Positions 26,133 to 35,313 are shown, numbered from the stretch's first letter. The stretch: DNA of 64,000 nt from Schaalia sp. HMT-172 (GCF_030644365.1 NZ_CP130058.1:124001-188000); one strand, 5' to 3'. Translations and numbers: made by a program. Notes: generated by a model from the sequence alone, not told the origin.

Positions 26133-27467
26133 TCAGTCGGGCAGGGACGCCCCCGCCTCGGTGAGGAGAGTGCGAATCTGCTCCTCGACGCCCTTCGTGC
26201 CGCGTCCGACGGCGACGAGCTGCCCGTCCGCGCCTGCGATGTAGTGCGTGGGCCACGCGGAGGCGCCATACGTCTGGAAGTCGATCAGCTCCGGATCCAG
26301 CGCGACCGGATACGTGATGCCTAGGCGCGACACCGCGTCGGACACGACCGAGGGGTCGCGCTCGTAGGCCTGCTGGGGCGAGTGGACGCCGATCACGACC
26401 AGGCCGTAGTCCTTGTACTTCTCGTAGATGCGTTCAAGCTCGGGGATTTCGCGCTGGCAGTTCGTGCACGAGCTCGACCAGAAGTCCACGAGCGTCACGG
26501 TGCCGGTGGGCTGGCCGAGCGCGTTCATCCACTCGGTGGAGGTGAGGGCCGGCAGTGTCCCGCAGTCCTTCCCGGTGCCTCGGGCGCACTGGGCGAAGTC
26601 GCCGCGCGCCTCGACCTCCTGCTCGGGGTCGCACGCGCCGGTCTCGCAGGCCTCGTCGTCGCCCGCCTGAAGCGAGGCCGTGTAGTCCGGGATGATCCGC
26701 TGGAGTGCCGCGGGGGCGTCGGTCGCGATGCCGATCGCGAGGGCGATCATGGCGACGCCGGCGGCGATGCGCAGCGGGCGCTGCCGGGCCTTCAGGCTGG
26801 CGGCCACGCCAGACCCCGCGAGGGCGACGGCCAGCAGCGGGATCGACACGCCCACCGCGAAGGAGATGGCCAGGCCCACGATGCGCCACGTGAACTGGCC
26901 GTTGTTCGAGGCGACGATGACGGACGTGAGGACGGGCCCCGCGCAGGGCACAAAGGCTGCGCCGAGCACGAGCCCGAGGCCGAAGCCCGCGCCATCTCCC
27001 GCTGTGCGCGGCGCGATGCGCGCGAAGGGGCGCTCCAGGATTTCCATGACCTTTGGGACGATCATGCCGACGCCGACGGCCGCCAGTAGCATGATGCCGG
27101 CCCAGCGGATCGCCGTCTGTGGCAGGTGGAGCAGGCTCAGCAGCGCCGACCCGGCGACGGTGATCAGCATGAACGAGGTGACGAGGCCTGCGACGATCAG
27201 CAGGGGTCGGCGCGCGACGCTCGGCGAGTCGTCGGCGGTCTTGCGCGCGGCGACGGCGGGGGCGCTGCCTCCCCCGAGGGAAACGCCCGGCGCGACGCGG
27301 AAAAGTCCGGGGTTCACGGTGTTGGTGTCGCCTGAGGACGAGGCCGTGGCGGCGTTCGCGGTCTCCTTCCCTCCGGCGGCGCCGAGGAATAGGACGGGAA
27401 GGACGGGCAGGATGCACGGGGAGATGCCCGTGACGAGGCCGCCGAGCAGGCCAAGCAAGAGGAACAT
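26133..27467 (-). CDS. CcdA-like membrane thiol transporter fused to a TlpA/ResA-type thioredoxin
   Basis: 444 aa. Residues 1-250 form a DsbD/CcdA-like membrane domain with six hydrophobic segments and the two functional cysteines Cys18 (ISPCILPVLPV) and Cys175 (AFVPCAGPVL). They would carry reducing power from cytoplasmic thioredoxin across the membrane. A Cys-rich linker (Cys274, 279, 294, 302) leads to an extracytoplasmic thioredoxin domain with DFWSSSCTNC (Cys334/Cys337) and a cis-Pro segment SAWPTHYIA. A 45-residue hydrophilic insert sits between the first two membrane segments. ATG 27467 is preceded by AAGGTG. One polypeptide thus combines electron transporter and acceptor, probably for cytochrome c maturation or repair of exported disulphides. 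No cytochrome assembly genes are near. Confidence 0.88.
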   Translation of the reverse strand: MFLLLGLLGGLVTGISPCILPVLPVLFLGAAGGKETANAATASSSGDTNTVNPGLFRVAPGVSLGGGSAPAVAARKTADDSPSVARRPLLIVAGLVTSFMLITVAGSALLSLLHLPQTAIRWAGIMLLAAVGVGMIVPKVMEILERPFARIAPRTAGDGAGFGLGLVLGAAFVPCAGPVLTSVIVASNNGQFTWRIVGLAISFAVGVSIPLLAVALAGSGVAASLKARQRPLRIAAGVAMIALAIGIATDAPAALQRIIPDYTASLQAGDDEACETGACDPEQEVEARGDFAQCARGTGKDCGTLPALTSTEWMNALGQPTGTVTLVDFWSSSCTNCQREIPELERIYEKYKDYGLVVIGVHSPQQAYERDPSVVSDAVSRLGITYPVALDPELIDFQTYGASAWPTHYIAGADGQLVAVGRGTKGVEEQIRTLLTEAGASLPD

Positions 27468-27575
27468 AGGTTCACCTTACTTGGAAGTGGTTGAAAATGC
27501 GCGCGACATGGTGCCTGAAGGTGTGAAAACCCTGAGGCTTGGGTTGGTATTAGTTTAATTACCCGACACCCAAAA

Positions 27576-27682
27576 GTCGCACGTAATTCCCTCCCGGGAA
27601 TTTCAAACTTTGAAATCGGACCGTTGAAATCATGCGGTTTTCGGCCGTACTCTAAAACTGACCCGGGGGAATTACGTGCGAC
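27576..27682 (+). repeat. 107-bp family element R11 (core inverted relative to flanks)
   Basis: 107 bp, ACGTAATT-type ends. The outside flanks are in reverse order (short CCCAAAA on the left, long ACATTTTTGGGTAACC on the right), but the core reads forward: TTTCAAACTTTGAAA near the left end and AAAACTGACC near the right. The rest of 27468-27766 contains no gene. Confidence 0.9.
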
Positions 27683-27766
27683 ATTTTTGGGTAACCGAGC
27701 GCAGGCGCGGGGGCGCGGCTCAAGGAAGCGGCGCGATGCCTCGGCGCGGGTCCGGGGGCGCGGGGC

Positions 27767-28444
27767 CTACAGCGACAGGATGAGGTCCGCGCGGGCCTTC
27801 GTGCGCTCCACGAGGGCCATGTTCGCGGCGTCCACCGTGCGCACCCAGTGGGCCGCATCCGCGCGGTCGCGCCCGAAACTCACGTGCCGGTCGATGAGGC
27901 GCGACGCCAGCTCCTCAAACGGAGTATCGATGTAAACGAGCAGGTCGATGAGGCCGCGCACGTCCGCCCATCCGGGCAGCTCCAGCCCCAGGTAGTTGCC
28001 CTCCGTGATGACGACGCCGTCGATCTTGATGGGGAGCGAGGCGGCGACGGGTTCGTGCAGGTCGCGCCGGTAGTCGGGGGCCAGCACCACCGCGTCCCCG
28101 CGGCGCACGCGCCCCAGCAGCGCCACGTACCCGCCCACGTCGAAGGTGTCGGGCGCGCCCTTGTGGTCGGCGATCCCGCGCGAGGCCAGCACCGCGTTCG
28201 ACATGTGGAAGCCGTCCATGGGGGCCAGGCCCGCGACGGGGAGGCCGGCCTCGGGCAGGGCGCGAGCCAGCTCGGCGGCGATCGTCGTCTTGCCGGTCCC
28301 GGGAGGACCGGTCAGGCCCAGCACGCGCACGGGGTCACCGAGGCGTGCGCGCTCGGCCACGGCCTCGACGATGCGCCGGGTGATCGACGAGGCCTGGGCG
28401 CGTTCGGGGGAGACGGCCCGTGGTCCTGGGTCCTCCCGTTTCAT
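27767..28444 (-). CDS. P-loop nucleoside/pantothenate-type kinase
   Basis: 225 aa from ATG 28444, 2 nt after the stop of the phosphoribosyltransferase gene, so the two are co-transcribed. Walker A GLTGPPGTGKTT starts at residue 43. The lid and base motifs are as in uridine kinase/PanK-like proteins: LAPMDGFHMSNAVL (with the 'D-G-F-H' base-acceptor motif), GAPDTFDVGGYVALL, APDYRRDLHEPV and ITEGNYLGLE, then RLIDRHVSFGRD. This set is typical of the 'nucleoside/nucleotide kinase family protein' (YfhF/Frk-like) group, whose substrate varies (fructose, ribosyl compounds, nucleosides). Pairing with a purine-type phosphoribosyltransferase fits nucleotide salvage, but that is inference. Confidence 0.85.
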   Translation of the reverse strand: MKREDPGPRAVSPERAQASSITRRIVEAVAERARLGDPVRVLGLTGPPGTGKTTIAAELARALPEAGLPVAGLAPMDGFHMSNAVLASRGIADHKGAPDTFDVGGYVALLGRVRRGDAVVLAPDYRRDLHEPVAASLPIKIDGVVITEGNYLGLELPGWADVRGLIDLLVYIDTPFEELASRLIDRHVSFGRDRADAAHWVRTVDAANMALVERTKARADLILSL

Positions 28445-28446
28445 GC

Positions 28447-28980
28447 TCACGGCTTGATGACGGGCAGCGTCGACCAGGGGAAGTTGATCCACTTATCGGT
28501 GAAGGCCCACACGTAGTCGGGCTCGATGATGGACACCGGCTTCTTGTAGATGACCGCGCTGCGCGCCTCGACGCGCACGGCGGCGGAGCCATCCAGGGAC
28601 AGGCCGTGCTCGTCGATGAGGTCCATGACCATCTTGAGGGTCTTGCCGGAGTCGGCGACGTCGTCGACGACGAGGACGCGCTTGCCGTCCATCGCGGAGA
28701 CGTCCATGAGCGGGGGAAGCAGCATGGGCTCGTCGAGGGTTTCACCGATGCCGGAGTAGAACTCGACGTTCATGGTGCCGATCGCCTTGACGTCCATCGC
28801 GTAGGCGATGGCGCCGGCCGGGATGAGGCCGCCGCGCGCGATGGCGACGATCAGGTCCGGCACCCACCCGGAGTCAATGATCTGCTGGGTGAGCTCGCGA
28901 GATGCGTCGCCGAAGCCCTGCCATGTGAGGACTTCGCGGTCGGGAGCGGTGCTGGCGTCGGGGCTGGCGGTGGTACCCAT
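28447..28980 (-). CDS. Purine-type phosphoribosyltransferase (XGPRT-like)
   Basis: 177 aa from ATG 28980, preceded by GAAGGAAG. The PRPP-binding motif RVLVVDDVADSGKTL (about 101-115) and the substrate strand PDLIVAIARGGLIPAGAIAYAMD are characteristic of type I phosphoribosyltransferases. The C-terminal DYVWAFTDKWINFPW block is typical of the archaeal/actinobacterial xanthine-guanine or hypoxanthine PRT-like subgroup. It would convert a purine base and PRPP to the nucleotide. The kinase gene follows after a 2-nt gap. Which base it uses cannot be read from sequence. Confidence 0.88.
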   Translation of the reverse strand: MGTTASPDASTAPDREVLTWQGFGDASRELTQQIIDSGWVPDLIVAIARGGLIPAGAIAYAMDVKAIGTMNVEFYSGIGETLDEPMLLPPLMDVSAMDGKRVLVVDDVADSGKTLKMVMDLIDEHGLSLDGSAAVRVEARSAVIYKKPVSIIEPDYVWAFTDKWINFPWSTLPVIKP

Positions 28981-29124
28981 GGCTTCCTTCTCTCGGGGGG
29001 TGTTGGGATCAAGGGTATCCCCGGGGGGTGTGTGTCTGCTCGCCTTTGGCTGTGTTCGGCCCTGTGACGTGGGCAGACGCACGCCGCGGGCGGCTTTCCG
29101 GCCCCGGCTGGCCCCTCCCCAAAA

Positions 29125-29231
29125 CTCGCACGTAATTTAACTTGGTCAGTTTTTGAGTATGGCTTAAAACGTTGCAATTCCAACGGCTAGAGTTCAAAGT
29201 TTGAAAGAGTGATGGGGGAATTACGTGCGAC
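29125..29231 (-). repeat. 107-bp family element R12
   Basis: Reverse copy, 107 bp, ACGTAATT-type ends with left-end change CTCGCACG and AATTTAAC. Contains CGTTGCAATTCCAACG and TTCAAAGTTTGAAA. It lies upstream of the phosphoribosyltransferase gene; bases 29265-29305 after it are GGCGCCGGCCCTA tandem copies. Confidence 0.9.
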
Positions 29232-29301
29232 GTTTTTGGGTAACCGGCACCATGGTTGGACTCCGTTGGCGCCGGCCCTAGCGCCGGCCCTGGCGCCGGC
29301 C

Positions 29302-29805
29302 CTAGCGGCGGAGCGCGGCGAGCTCGCGCTCGTAGACGCGACCGGGCGAGGCCGCCTTCCCCCGGTGCTCCCACGTGAGGATCAGTGCGGGGTCGAAAGC
29401 ACGCGAGCACATCCCGCACGAGGAGACGCGCCGCGGCGCCCTGTAGAGGCGACGCTTGGCCCCGCAGCGCGGGCACGTGCCCACCCAGGGCGCGTCCGGG
29501 GCGGGGAGGGAGGAAGACAATCGCGCGGAGTCAGGCGCGCCGAGGGCTCGGGCTGCCCGCTTCCACGCGGCGTCGTGCCCGTGGGCGGGGCCGACGAGGG
29601 CGTGGGCGATCTCGTGCAGGATGACGCCCCGGATCGTGGTCGCGTCGTACAGGTCGGTGAGCGGTCCGGACAGGCTGATCGTGCGCGTGGAGTGCGTGCA
29701 CGCCCCGGCCCGCCGCTTGGCGTGGTCGAAGCGGAAACGCCAGTCGGCCAACCCCGCCGCGTCCATGAGGGAGCGGGCGAGGACGCGCGCCTCCTCCCGC
29801 TTCAT
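29302..29805 (-). CDS. SprT-like zinc metalloprotease domain protein
   Basis: 167 aa. The HEIAH motif (His64, Glu65, His68) in GVILHEIAHALVG plus a downstream His in GPAHGHDAAW gives the SprT/Spartan-type catalytic zinc site. A C-terminal zinc ribbon follows: CPRCGAKRR then SSCGMC. The SprT fold in eukaryotic Spartan cuts DNA-protein crosslinks; bacterial members are uncharacterised. ATG 29805 lies in a sequence (TCCCGCTTCATCGCGCC on the + strand) that is duplicated 110 bp upstream at the hrpA stop, so this start arose from or gave rise to the hrpA 3' end sequence. Confidence 0.88.
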   Translation of the reverse strand: MKREEARVLARSLMDAAGLADWRFRFDHAKRRAGACTHSTRTISLSGPLTDLYDATTIRGVILHEIAHALVGPAHGHDAAWKRAARALGAPDSARLSSSLPAPDAPWVGTCPRCGAKRRLYRAPRRVSSCGMCSRAFDPALILTWEHRGKAASPGRVYERELAALRR

Positions 29806-29939
29806 CGCGCCTCCGCGAGCACACCGAGCGCTCCGAGCGCTCCGAGCGGGCGCCTCGTGGTGGGAACGCTCAGGCGTGGGGTGAACAAGGAGACGCGACG
29901 CTTGTCCCGCTTCATCGCGCCCCCGCGAGGACGCCGAGC
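29795..29939. repeat. 35-bp direct duplication at the hrpA/sprT junction
   Basis: 29795-29829 and 29905-29939 differ at 3 of 35 positions (110-bp offset). One copy holds the hrpA stop and the other the SprT-like start. Confidence 0.85.
29802..29915 (-). CDS. Candidate 37-aa ORF in the hrpA-sprT junction
   Basis: The ATG at 29915 overlaps the hrpA stop (ATGA) and its TGA (29802-29804) overlaps the SprT-like start, again as ATGA. The peptide starts MKRDKRRVSL and ends GALGVLAEAR, echoing the hrpA C-terminus RLLGVLAGAR. It exists because a 35-bp junction sequence is duplicated. It may be translated by coupling, but there is no independent sign of function. Confidence 0.3.
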   Translation of the reverse strand: MKRDKRRVSLFTPRLSVPTTRRPLGALGALGVLAEAR

Positions 29940-32900
29940 AGGCGCTTCATGGAGACCTTGTTGGGGGTTCCCAGGGTCTGGGCGAACATGGAGACGCGCA
30001 GCTCCTCGGCCATCCACCGCGCCTGCGTGAGCGCGGCGGCGCTGCGGGCCTCGTAGGGGCGTCGCTCCAGGGCCTGCCGCGTGGCGGCGATGTCGGCCTC
30101 GGCCTGGTGGATGCGGTCCATGTCCTCCAGGTCGCGCCCCAGCGCCCCGGGCGAGGAGGCGGCGCGCTCGATGCGCACGGCCCCGGCGCGCAGGTAGCGG
30201 GCCAGGTGCGGCAGCGCGGAGGCGGGAGTGGCGGACACGAAGCCCTCGTAGAGCAGGGTCCGCCCGTGCGCCGCGACGTCGCGCGTCGTCTCCTTGAGCG
30301 AGGCCTGGGGGTGGGAGCGCACCGCGGCGTCGGCCTCGGCGCTGGCCTCCAGCGCCCGCACGACGTGGGAGAGGATCTGGTAGACGCGGTCCTCGTGGGC
30401 GTCGCGCGCGGCCGCGACGAGGGTTTCGAAGGCCTCGGGGTCGCGCACGTTTGCGGGGGTGCTGAGCTCGTCGACGAGGGCCAGGGCTGAGGCCAGCTGC
30501 GCGTCCGCGACCAGGGCGGCCGTGTCCGCGTAGGGGGAGGCCGCCAGCATGAGGGCCTCGCGGCCCGTCCACCGCGTGGTGACGCGGTTCGTCGCCAGGG
30601 CGACGCGGGTGAGCAGCAGGCGGGCGAGGCCGGCGCGGTGCTCGCGGTCGGCCTCGGCGGCGCTGGCCATGACGCGCACGCCTGCCGCGGGGGCCGCGGC
30701 GCTGCCCTGGGGGACCAGCGCGGGGAAGGCCCGCAGGGTCATCGCGCCCGAGGTCTGGGTGATCGAGCGCGGCAGCATCGGCATCTCGGCGATGGCATCC
30801 GCGTGGAACGCCGGGTTCGGCGCGGGGGCCGAGGCCTGGGCCGCGTCGCGGGGGCCGGTGCCCGTCGCGGTCGCGCCGTGAGCCGGAGTGGAGGGACTCT
30901 CCCCACCGGGCGATCCCGTGGAGGTGTCGGTGGGGGAGGGTGCTCCACTCGCGGTGTTGTTCGCGCCGGTGGCAGCCTTCCTTGAGGTGCCGCGCCCGCG
31001 CTTGTTCCTGCGCGCCTGCTTCTCGCTGGCCTCCTCGAGGGCGGCGCGAACGGCCGTGCGCACCGCCTTGTTCGCGTCGCTGGCGAGGGAACGCTGCAGG
31101 TAGGCCAGGTCCTTGCCCGAGCCCAGCTCACGCCCCGAGGCGTCCGTGACGACGAAAGTCATGCGCAGGTGGTCGGGCAGGTGGGCGCGCGCGTGCGCCA
31201 GGTCCGCCTCGCTCAGGTCTACGCCGCGCAGGACGCGCACCGCGTGGGCGAGGGCATCCAGGACGGGGCCGTCGGTGAGCGTGCGGCGCGTGGAGGCACC
31301 TGCGGCGGGGGTGCCGGAGGCGCTGGCCGGCGTGGCCGCGCCCGATGCGACGGCTCCCGCGTGACTCCCAGTGCCGACGAGCGCGCCGGTCGTGGGATTC
31401 GTGCCCGGCTGCGCCGCTGCGCCCGTCGCGCCCGCGCCGGTCGCCTCGCCCGCGCTCGCTCCCGCCGAGGCCTGCTGTGCGGTGGCCTTCTGCGCGCCCT
31501 TCTTGGAGGCCTTTGCGGGAGAATTGCGCGTCGAGACTCGGCCTGAGGTCGCGCCCCACGCGGCCAGGCGTCCCATCGCGGCGTCCAAGCTCAGCGGGTC
31601 CGGCTCGTCGGCTTGGGCGGCTTTCTGGCCGCCGCGCTTTCCAATGCTGCCGCCCGCCCGGGCACCCGTCCTGGCCTCGCCCGCGTGCGCATCCGCTGAC
31701 GCCACCACGGCCTCGGCCGGCTGGTCGCCCGCCTGTTCGATCCACCGCGCCACCGACGCGGCCACGTCCGGCGCGGGGGCCAGCAGGCGGCGCACGCCCT
31801 TGGGCAGTGCGCGGATCGCCTCGGTCAGCAGGTCCTCGCGCATGCCGGGCACCAGCCAGTCCGTGCCCGCATCGCTCACGCGCTCGAGCACTTCGATCGG
31901 GATGCGCATCGACACGCCGTCACGCGGGCTGCCCGGCGCGAACTCGTAGCTGAGCGCCAGCGACAGGTCGCCGCACTGCCACCGGTCCGGGAAGCCCTCG
32001 CCCGACGTCGCCTCGCGCGGCATCAGCAGGGACGCCGGGTAAATGAGTAGGTCCGGGTGAGAGCGGCGCTCGTCCTTCCACCAGCGGTTGAACGCCGCCG
32101 CGCTGGTCACGTGCTCGGGGATCAGGTCGTCGAAGAAACGGAAGCGCGCCTGCTCGTCCGCGACGAGGCCGTGGGTGCGGCTCCGGCGCTCAACCTCGCG
32201 GGCCTGCTCCACCAGGGCCTCGTTTCGGCGCTGAAAACCGTGCCTCTCCCTCCACTGGCCATCCACCAGGGCGTTACGTATGAACATCTCGCGGGCCAGC
32301 TCGCGGGCCGTCGTCCCCTCGCGCGCGGCCGCCAGCTCCTCGAAATGACGCGGCTCAAACGACCCCGACGATAGGGGATCCTTCGACGCCGACACCAAGC
32401 CGGCCGCCAGGGCCTCCAGCGACCCCGCGCGCGGAGCGTGAGAGCGCGAGGCGGCCACGGCCTCGTCGATGACCAGGTCGCCCAAGCGCCCCAGCAGCAC
32501 CTCGCGGTCCGCCGCCAGCGTCAACCCGTAGAGGGTCACGCGCTCGCGGACCATCGCCGCGCCCTTGCCGACCGACCAGAACGGCTCCGAATACGAGCGC
32601 TTGAGCAGGCCGCGCGCCGCCGGCTCCACCCACTCCGGGCGGATGCGGGCCACCGTGCGCGCGAACAGGCGCGAGGTCTCCACGAGCTCCGCGGTCATCA
32701 CCCACGCGGGGTGGCCGCTCACGCCCGACCCCGGCCAGATCGTGAAGTGCGTGCCGCGCGCGCCCTCATAGTCGCGCCTCGTCTCATCCCATGAGCCCAG
32801 GTAGGACAGCAGGCCGACCAGCAGCGAGCGGTGCACCTGGTCCGCGTCCACGGAAGCCGGCCCCTGCCCGTAGGCCAGGACCGCGCGCACGGCCGCGTCC

Positions 32901-35116
32901 TGGGCGCCGCCGAAGCGGGCGGCCTCCACGACGTCGCCCGTCGACGGCTCTCCCACCGGCCCCACGCCGATTCCGAGCGCGCGGGCCATCTGGCGCAGCT
33001 GGCCGACGACGTCGCGCCATTCGCGCCACCGCAGGTAGTGGAAGAACTCCGCGCGGCACAGGCGCCGGAACGCCGAGCCCGACAGGTCGCGCGCCTGCAC
33101 AGCCAGGTAGCGCCACAGGTTCAGGTAGGTGATGAAGTCCGAATGGGGGTCCGCCAGGCGCGCGTGCGAGGCGTCCGCCGTGCCCTGATGCTCGGCCGGG
33201 CGCTCGCGCACGTCCTGGATCGACAGCGCCGCCACGATGACGAGGACCTCCGAGGCGCAGCCCAGGCGCTCGGCCTCCAGCAGCATGCGCCCCAGGCGCG
33301 GGTCGATCGGCAGGCGCGCCAGGTCCCGGCCGATCCCGGTGAGCCTGTACTGGGACGAGGCCGGGGCCGCGTCCGGCTGCTCAGCGTCCCGGGCTGTGGG
33401 CGCGGTGCCCGAGGCATCCTGATCCGCGCGGGTATCCCGCGCGTTGCCTGCGTCGCGTGTACCGCGTTCGTCGCGTGTACGGGAACGGTCGCCACGGCCT
33501 CGGCGCTCCTGAGGCTCGCCGGACGCGAGCGCGCCGATCTCCACGAGGAGGGCGACGCCGTCGCGGACCGCGCGCCGATCCGGGGCATCCAGGAAGGGGA
33601 AGTCCTCGACCGCGCCCAGGCCCAGGGACGCCATCTGCAAGATGACGCTGGCCAGCGACGTGCGCAGGATTTCCGGCTCCGTGAAACGCGGGCGCGAGAG
33701 GTAGTCGGCCTGGGAGAACAGGCGGATCGCCACGCCTTCGGCGACTCGACCGCATCGGCCCGCGCGCTGGTTCGCACTCGCCTGGCTGACCGGCTCGATC
33801 GGCAGGCGCTGCACCTTCGTCTTATTGGAATAGCGGGAAATGCGCGCCAAACCCGGGTCGATCACGTAGCGGATGCCCGGCACCGTCAGCGACGTCTCCG
33901 CGACGTTCGTCGCTAGGACCACGCGGCGCAGCCGGTGCGGCTCGAACACGCGATGCTGCTCAGCCGCCGTCAGCCGCGCGTACAGGGGCAGGATCTCGAT
34001 GTCGTCGGGGCGTGCGCCCTTGTCGTCTCCCGCGCGCCGGCCTCGTCCCTTCAAGTGATCGAGGAGGGCCGCCTCCGTGTCGCGGATGTCGCGCTCGCCG
34101 GGCAGGAAGACCAGGATGTCGCCGTCGCCCTCCGCGCTCAGCTCGTCCACCGCGTGGCAGATCGCGGTCTCCACGTCGATGTCCTCGCCCATGCCGTAGC
34201 CCAGCGTCGCCAGCTCGTCGTCCGGGTCCTCCAGGACCAACTGCATGGGGCCGGACTCGGTGACGTCAGTGGTCTCGATGACCTCGACGGGTTTCTCCGC
34301 CTGCGCGGGCGAGGCCTCGGACGTGTACGACGAGGGCGTCGTCGGGCCGAGGGGACGGTAGCGGATCTCCACCGGGTACGTGCGGCCCGACACCTCGATG
34401 ACCGGCGCGGGCTCGATGAGGCGGCCCGAGCCGGGCGTGCCCTCCCACGTGCCGAAATGGCGCGCGAAACGGTCCGAGTCGATCGTCGCCGAGGTAATGA
34501 TGACCTTCAGGTCGGGGCGCGCGGGCAGCAGGCGCGCCACGTAGCCCAGGATGAAGTCGATGTTCAGGCTGCGCTCGTGGGCCTCGTCGATGATGAGCGT
34601 GTCGTAGCGGCGCAGCATCGGATCCGACTGGATTTCCGCCAGCAGAATGCCGTCCGTCATGAGCTTGACGAGGGTCGTGGGGCCGATCTCGTCCGTGAAA
34701 CGCACCTGGTATCCGACCACCTGGCCGCGCTCGCGGCCCACGGTCTGGCCCAGCTCGTGGGCGATGCGATCCGCGACGGAGCGCGCCGCGAGCCTGCGCG
34801 GCTGGGTGTGCCCGATCATGCCGGCCACGCCGCGGCCCAGCTGCATGCAGATTTTCGGCAGCTGCGTCGTCTTGCCCGAGCCCGTCTCGCCTGACACGAT
34901 GACCACCTGGTGGTCGCGGATGGCGCGCGCGATCTCGTCGCGCCGGGCGCTCACCGGCAGATCCGGGAAGGAGATCACCGGGATTGCCGCCGCACGCTCG
35001 GCGAGCTGCTCCGGCGTGAACGGCTTGAAGGGGCGCGCGTGCTGGCGGCGGCCCGCGCGCGGTCGCGTGCGCGCGGGCTGGGAGGAGCGGGGCGTGGCGG
35101 AGCGGGAGTCAGGCAT
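29912..35116 (-). CDS. hrpA: ATP-dependent RNA helicase HrpA (DEAH box)
   Basis: 1734 aa. RNA helicase of the DEAH/RHA family, implicated in mRNA processing and translation. The order of motifs is complete: I GETGSGKTTQLPK, Ia TQPRRLAARSVA, II DEAHERSLN, III TSATID, IV-V LPGERDI and ATNVAETSLTVPGIRYVID, VI QRAGRCGR. The HA2/OB-like and DUF3418 C-terminal regions follow (FRFFDDLIPEHVTSAAAFNRWW, VPGMREDLLTEAIRALPK). It is much longer than the E. coli protein (about 1300 aa). One reason is an insert rich in Arg, Asp and Thr in the helicase part near residue 550. The other is Ala/Gly/Thr/Ser-rich low-complexity stretches around residues 1160-1450, which split the C-terminal region. The recurrent 14-mer occurs at 33354-33367, encoding PASSQ. 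Confidence 0.95.
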   Translation of the reverse strand: MPDSRSATPRSSQPARTRPRAGRRQHARPFKPFTPEQLAERAAAIPVISFPDLPVSARRDEIARAIRDHQVVIVSGETGSGKTTQLPKICMQLGRGVAGMIGHTQPRRLAARSVADRIAHELGQTVGRERGQVVGYQVRFTDEIGPTTLVKLMTDGILLAEIQSDPMLRRYDTLIIDEAHERSLNIDFILGYVARLLPARPDLKVIITSATIDSDRFARHFGTWEGTPGSGRLIEPAPVIEVSGRTYPVEIRYRPLGPTTPSSYTSEASPAQAEKPVEVIETTDVTESGPMQLVLEDPDDELATLGYGMGEDIDVETAICHAVDELSAEGDGDILVFLPGERDIRDTEAALLDHLKGRGRRAGDDKGARPDDIEILPLYARLTAAEQHRVFEPHRLRRVVLATNVAETSLTVPGIRYVIDPGLARISRYSNKTKVQRLPIEPVSQASANQRAGRCGRVAEGVAIRLFSQADYLSRPRFTEPEILRTSLASVILQMASLGLGAVEDFPFLDAPDRRAVRDGVALLVEIGALASGEPQERRGRGDRSRTRDERGTRDAGNARDTRADQDASGTAPTARDAEQPDAAPASSQYRLTGIGRDLARLPIDPRLGRMLLEAERLGCASEVLVIVAALSIQDVRERPAEHQGTADASHARLADPHSDFITYLNLWRYLAVQARDLSGSAFRRLCRAEFFHYLRWREWRDVVGQLRQMARALGIGVGPVGEPSTGDVVEAARFGGAQDAAVRAVLAYGQGPASVDADQVHRSLLVGLLSYLGSWDETRRDYEGARGTHFTIWPGSGVSGHPAWVMTAELVETSRLFARTVARIRPEWVEPAARGLLKRSYSEPFWSVGKGAAMVRERVTLYGLTLAADREVLLGRLGDLVIDEAVAASRSHAPRAGSLEALAAGLVSASKDPLSSGSFEPRHFEELAAAREGTTARELAREMFIRNALVDGQWRERHGFQRRNEALVEQAREVERRSRTHGLVADEQARFRFFDDLIPEHVTSAAAFNRWWKDERRSHPDLLIYPASLLMPREATSGEGFPDRWQCGDLSLALSYEFAPGSPRDGVSMRIPIEVLERVSDAGTDWLVPGMREDLLTEAIRALPKGVRRLLAPAPDVAASVARWIEQAGDQPAEAVVASADAHAGEARTGARAGGSIGKRGGQKAAQADEPDPLSLDAAMGRLAAWGATSGRVSTRNSPAKASKKGAQKATAQQASAGASAGEATGAGATGAAAQPGTNPTTGALVGTGSHAGAVASGAATPASASGTPAAGASTRRTLTDGPVLDALAHAVRVLRGVDLSEADLAHARAHLPDHLRMTFVVTDASGRELGSGKDLAYLQRSLASDANKAVRTAVRAALEEASEKQARRNKRGRGTSRKAATGANNTASGAPSPTDTSTGSPGGESPSTPAHGATATGTGPRDAAQASAPAPNPAFHADAIAEMPMLPRSITQTSGAMTLRAFPALVPQGSAAAPAAGVRVMASAAEADREHRAGLARLLLTRVALATNRVTTRWTGREALMLAASPYADTAALVADAQLASALALVDELSTPANVRDPEAFETLVAAARDAHEDRVYQILSHVVRALEASAEADAAVRSHPQASLKETTRDVAAHGRTLLYEGFVSATPASALPHLARYLRAGAVRIERAASSPGALGRDLEDMDRIHQAEADIAATRQALERRPYEARSAAALTQARWMAEELRVSMFAQTLGTPNKVSMKRLLGVLAGAR

Positions 35117-35206
35117 GATAGCGCCAGTCTAGTCGCTCGACATGCCGGTCGAGCGGCGCGCGGCTGGTGGGGGTCGAGTAGGTCGGAAGGGGCTCAGACC
35201 CCAAAA

Positions 35207-35313
35207 GTCGCATGCAATTCCCTTGGGTCAGTTTTTGAGTGCGGCTTAAATCCGCATGATTTCAACGGTCTGATTTCAAATGTTGAAGTAGGTGCGAGGG
35301 AATTGCATGCGAC
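35207..35313 (-). repeat. 107-bp family element R13
   Basis: Reverse copy, 107 bp, ATGCAATT-type ends, GGTCAGTTTTTGAG near the left, CCGCATGATTTCAACG inside, and long flank ACATTGTTGGGTAAT on the right. The rest of 35117-35464 contains no gene. Confidence 0.92.
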
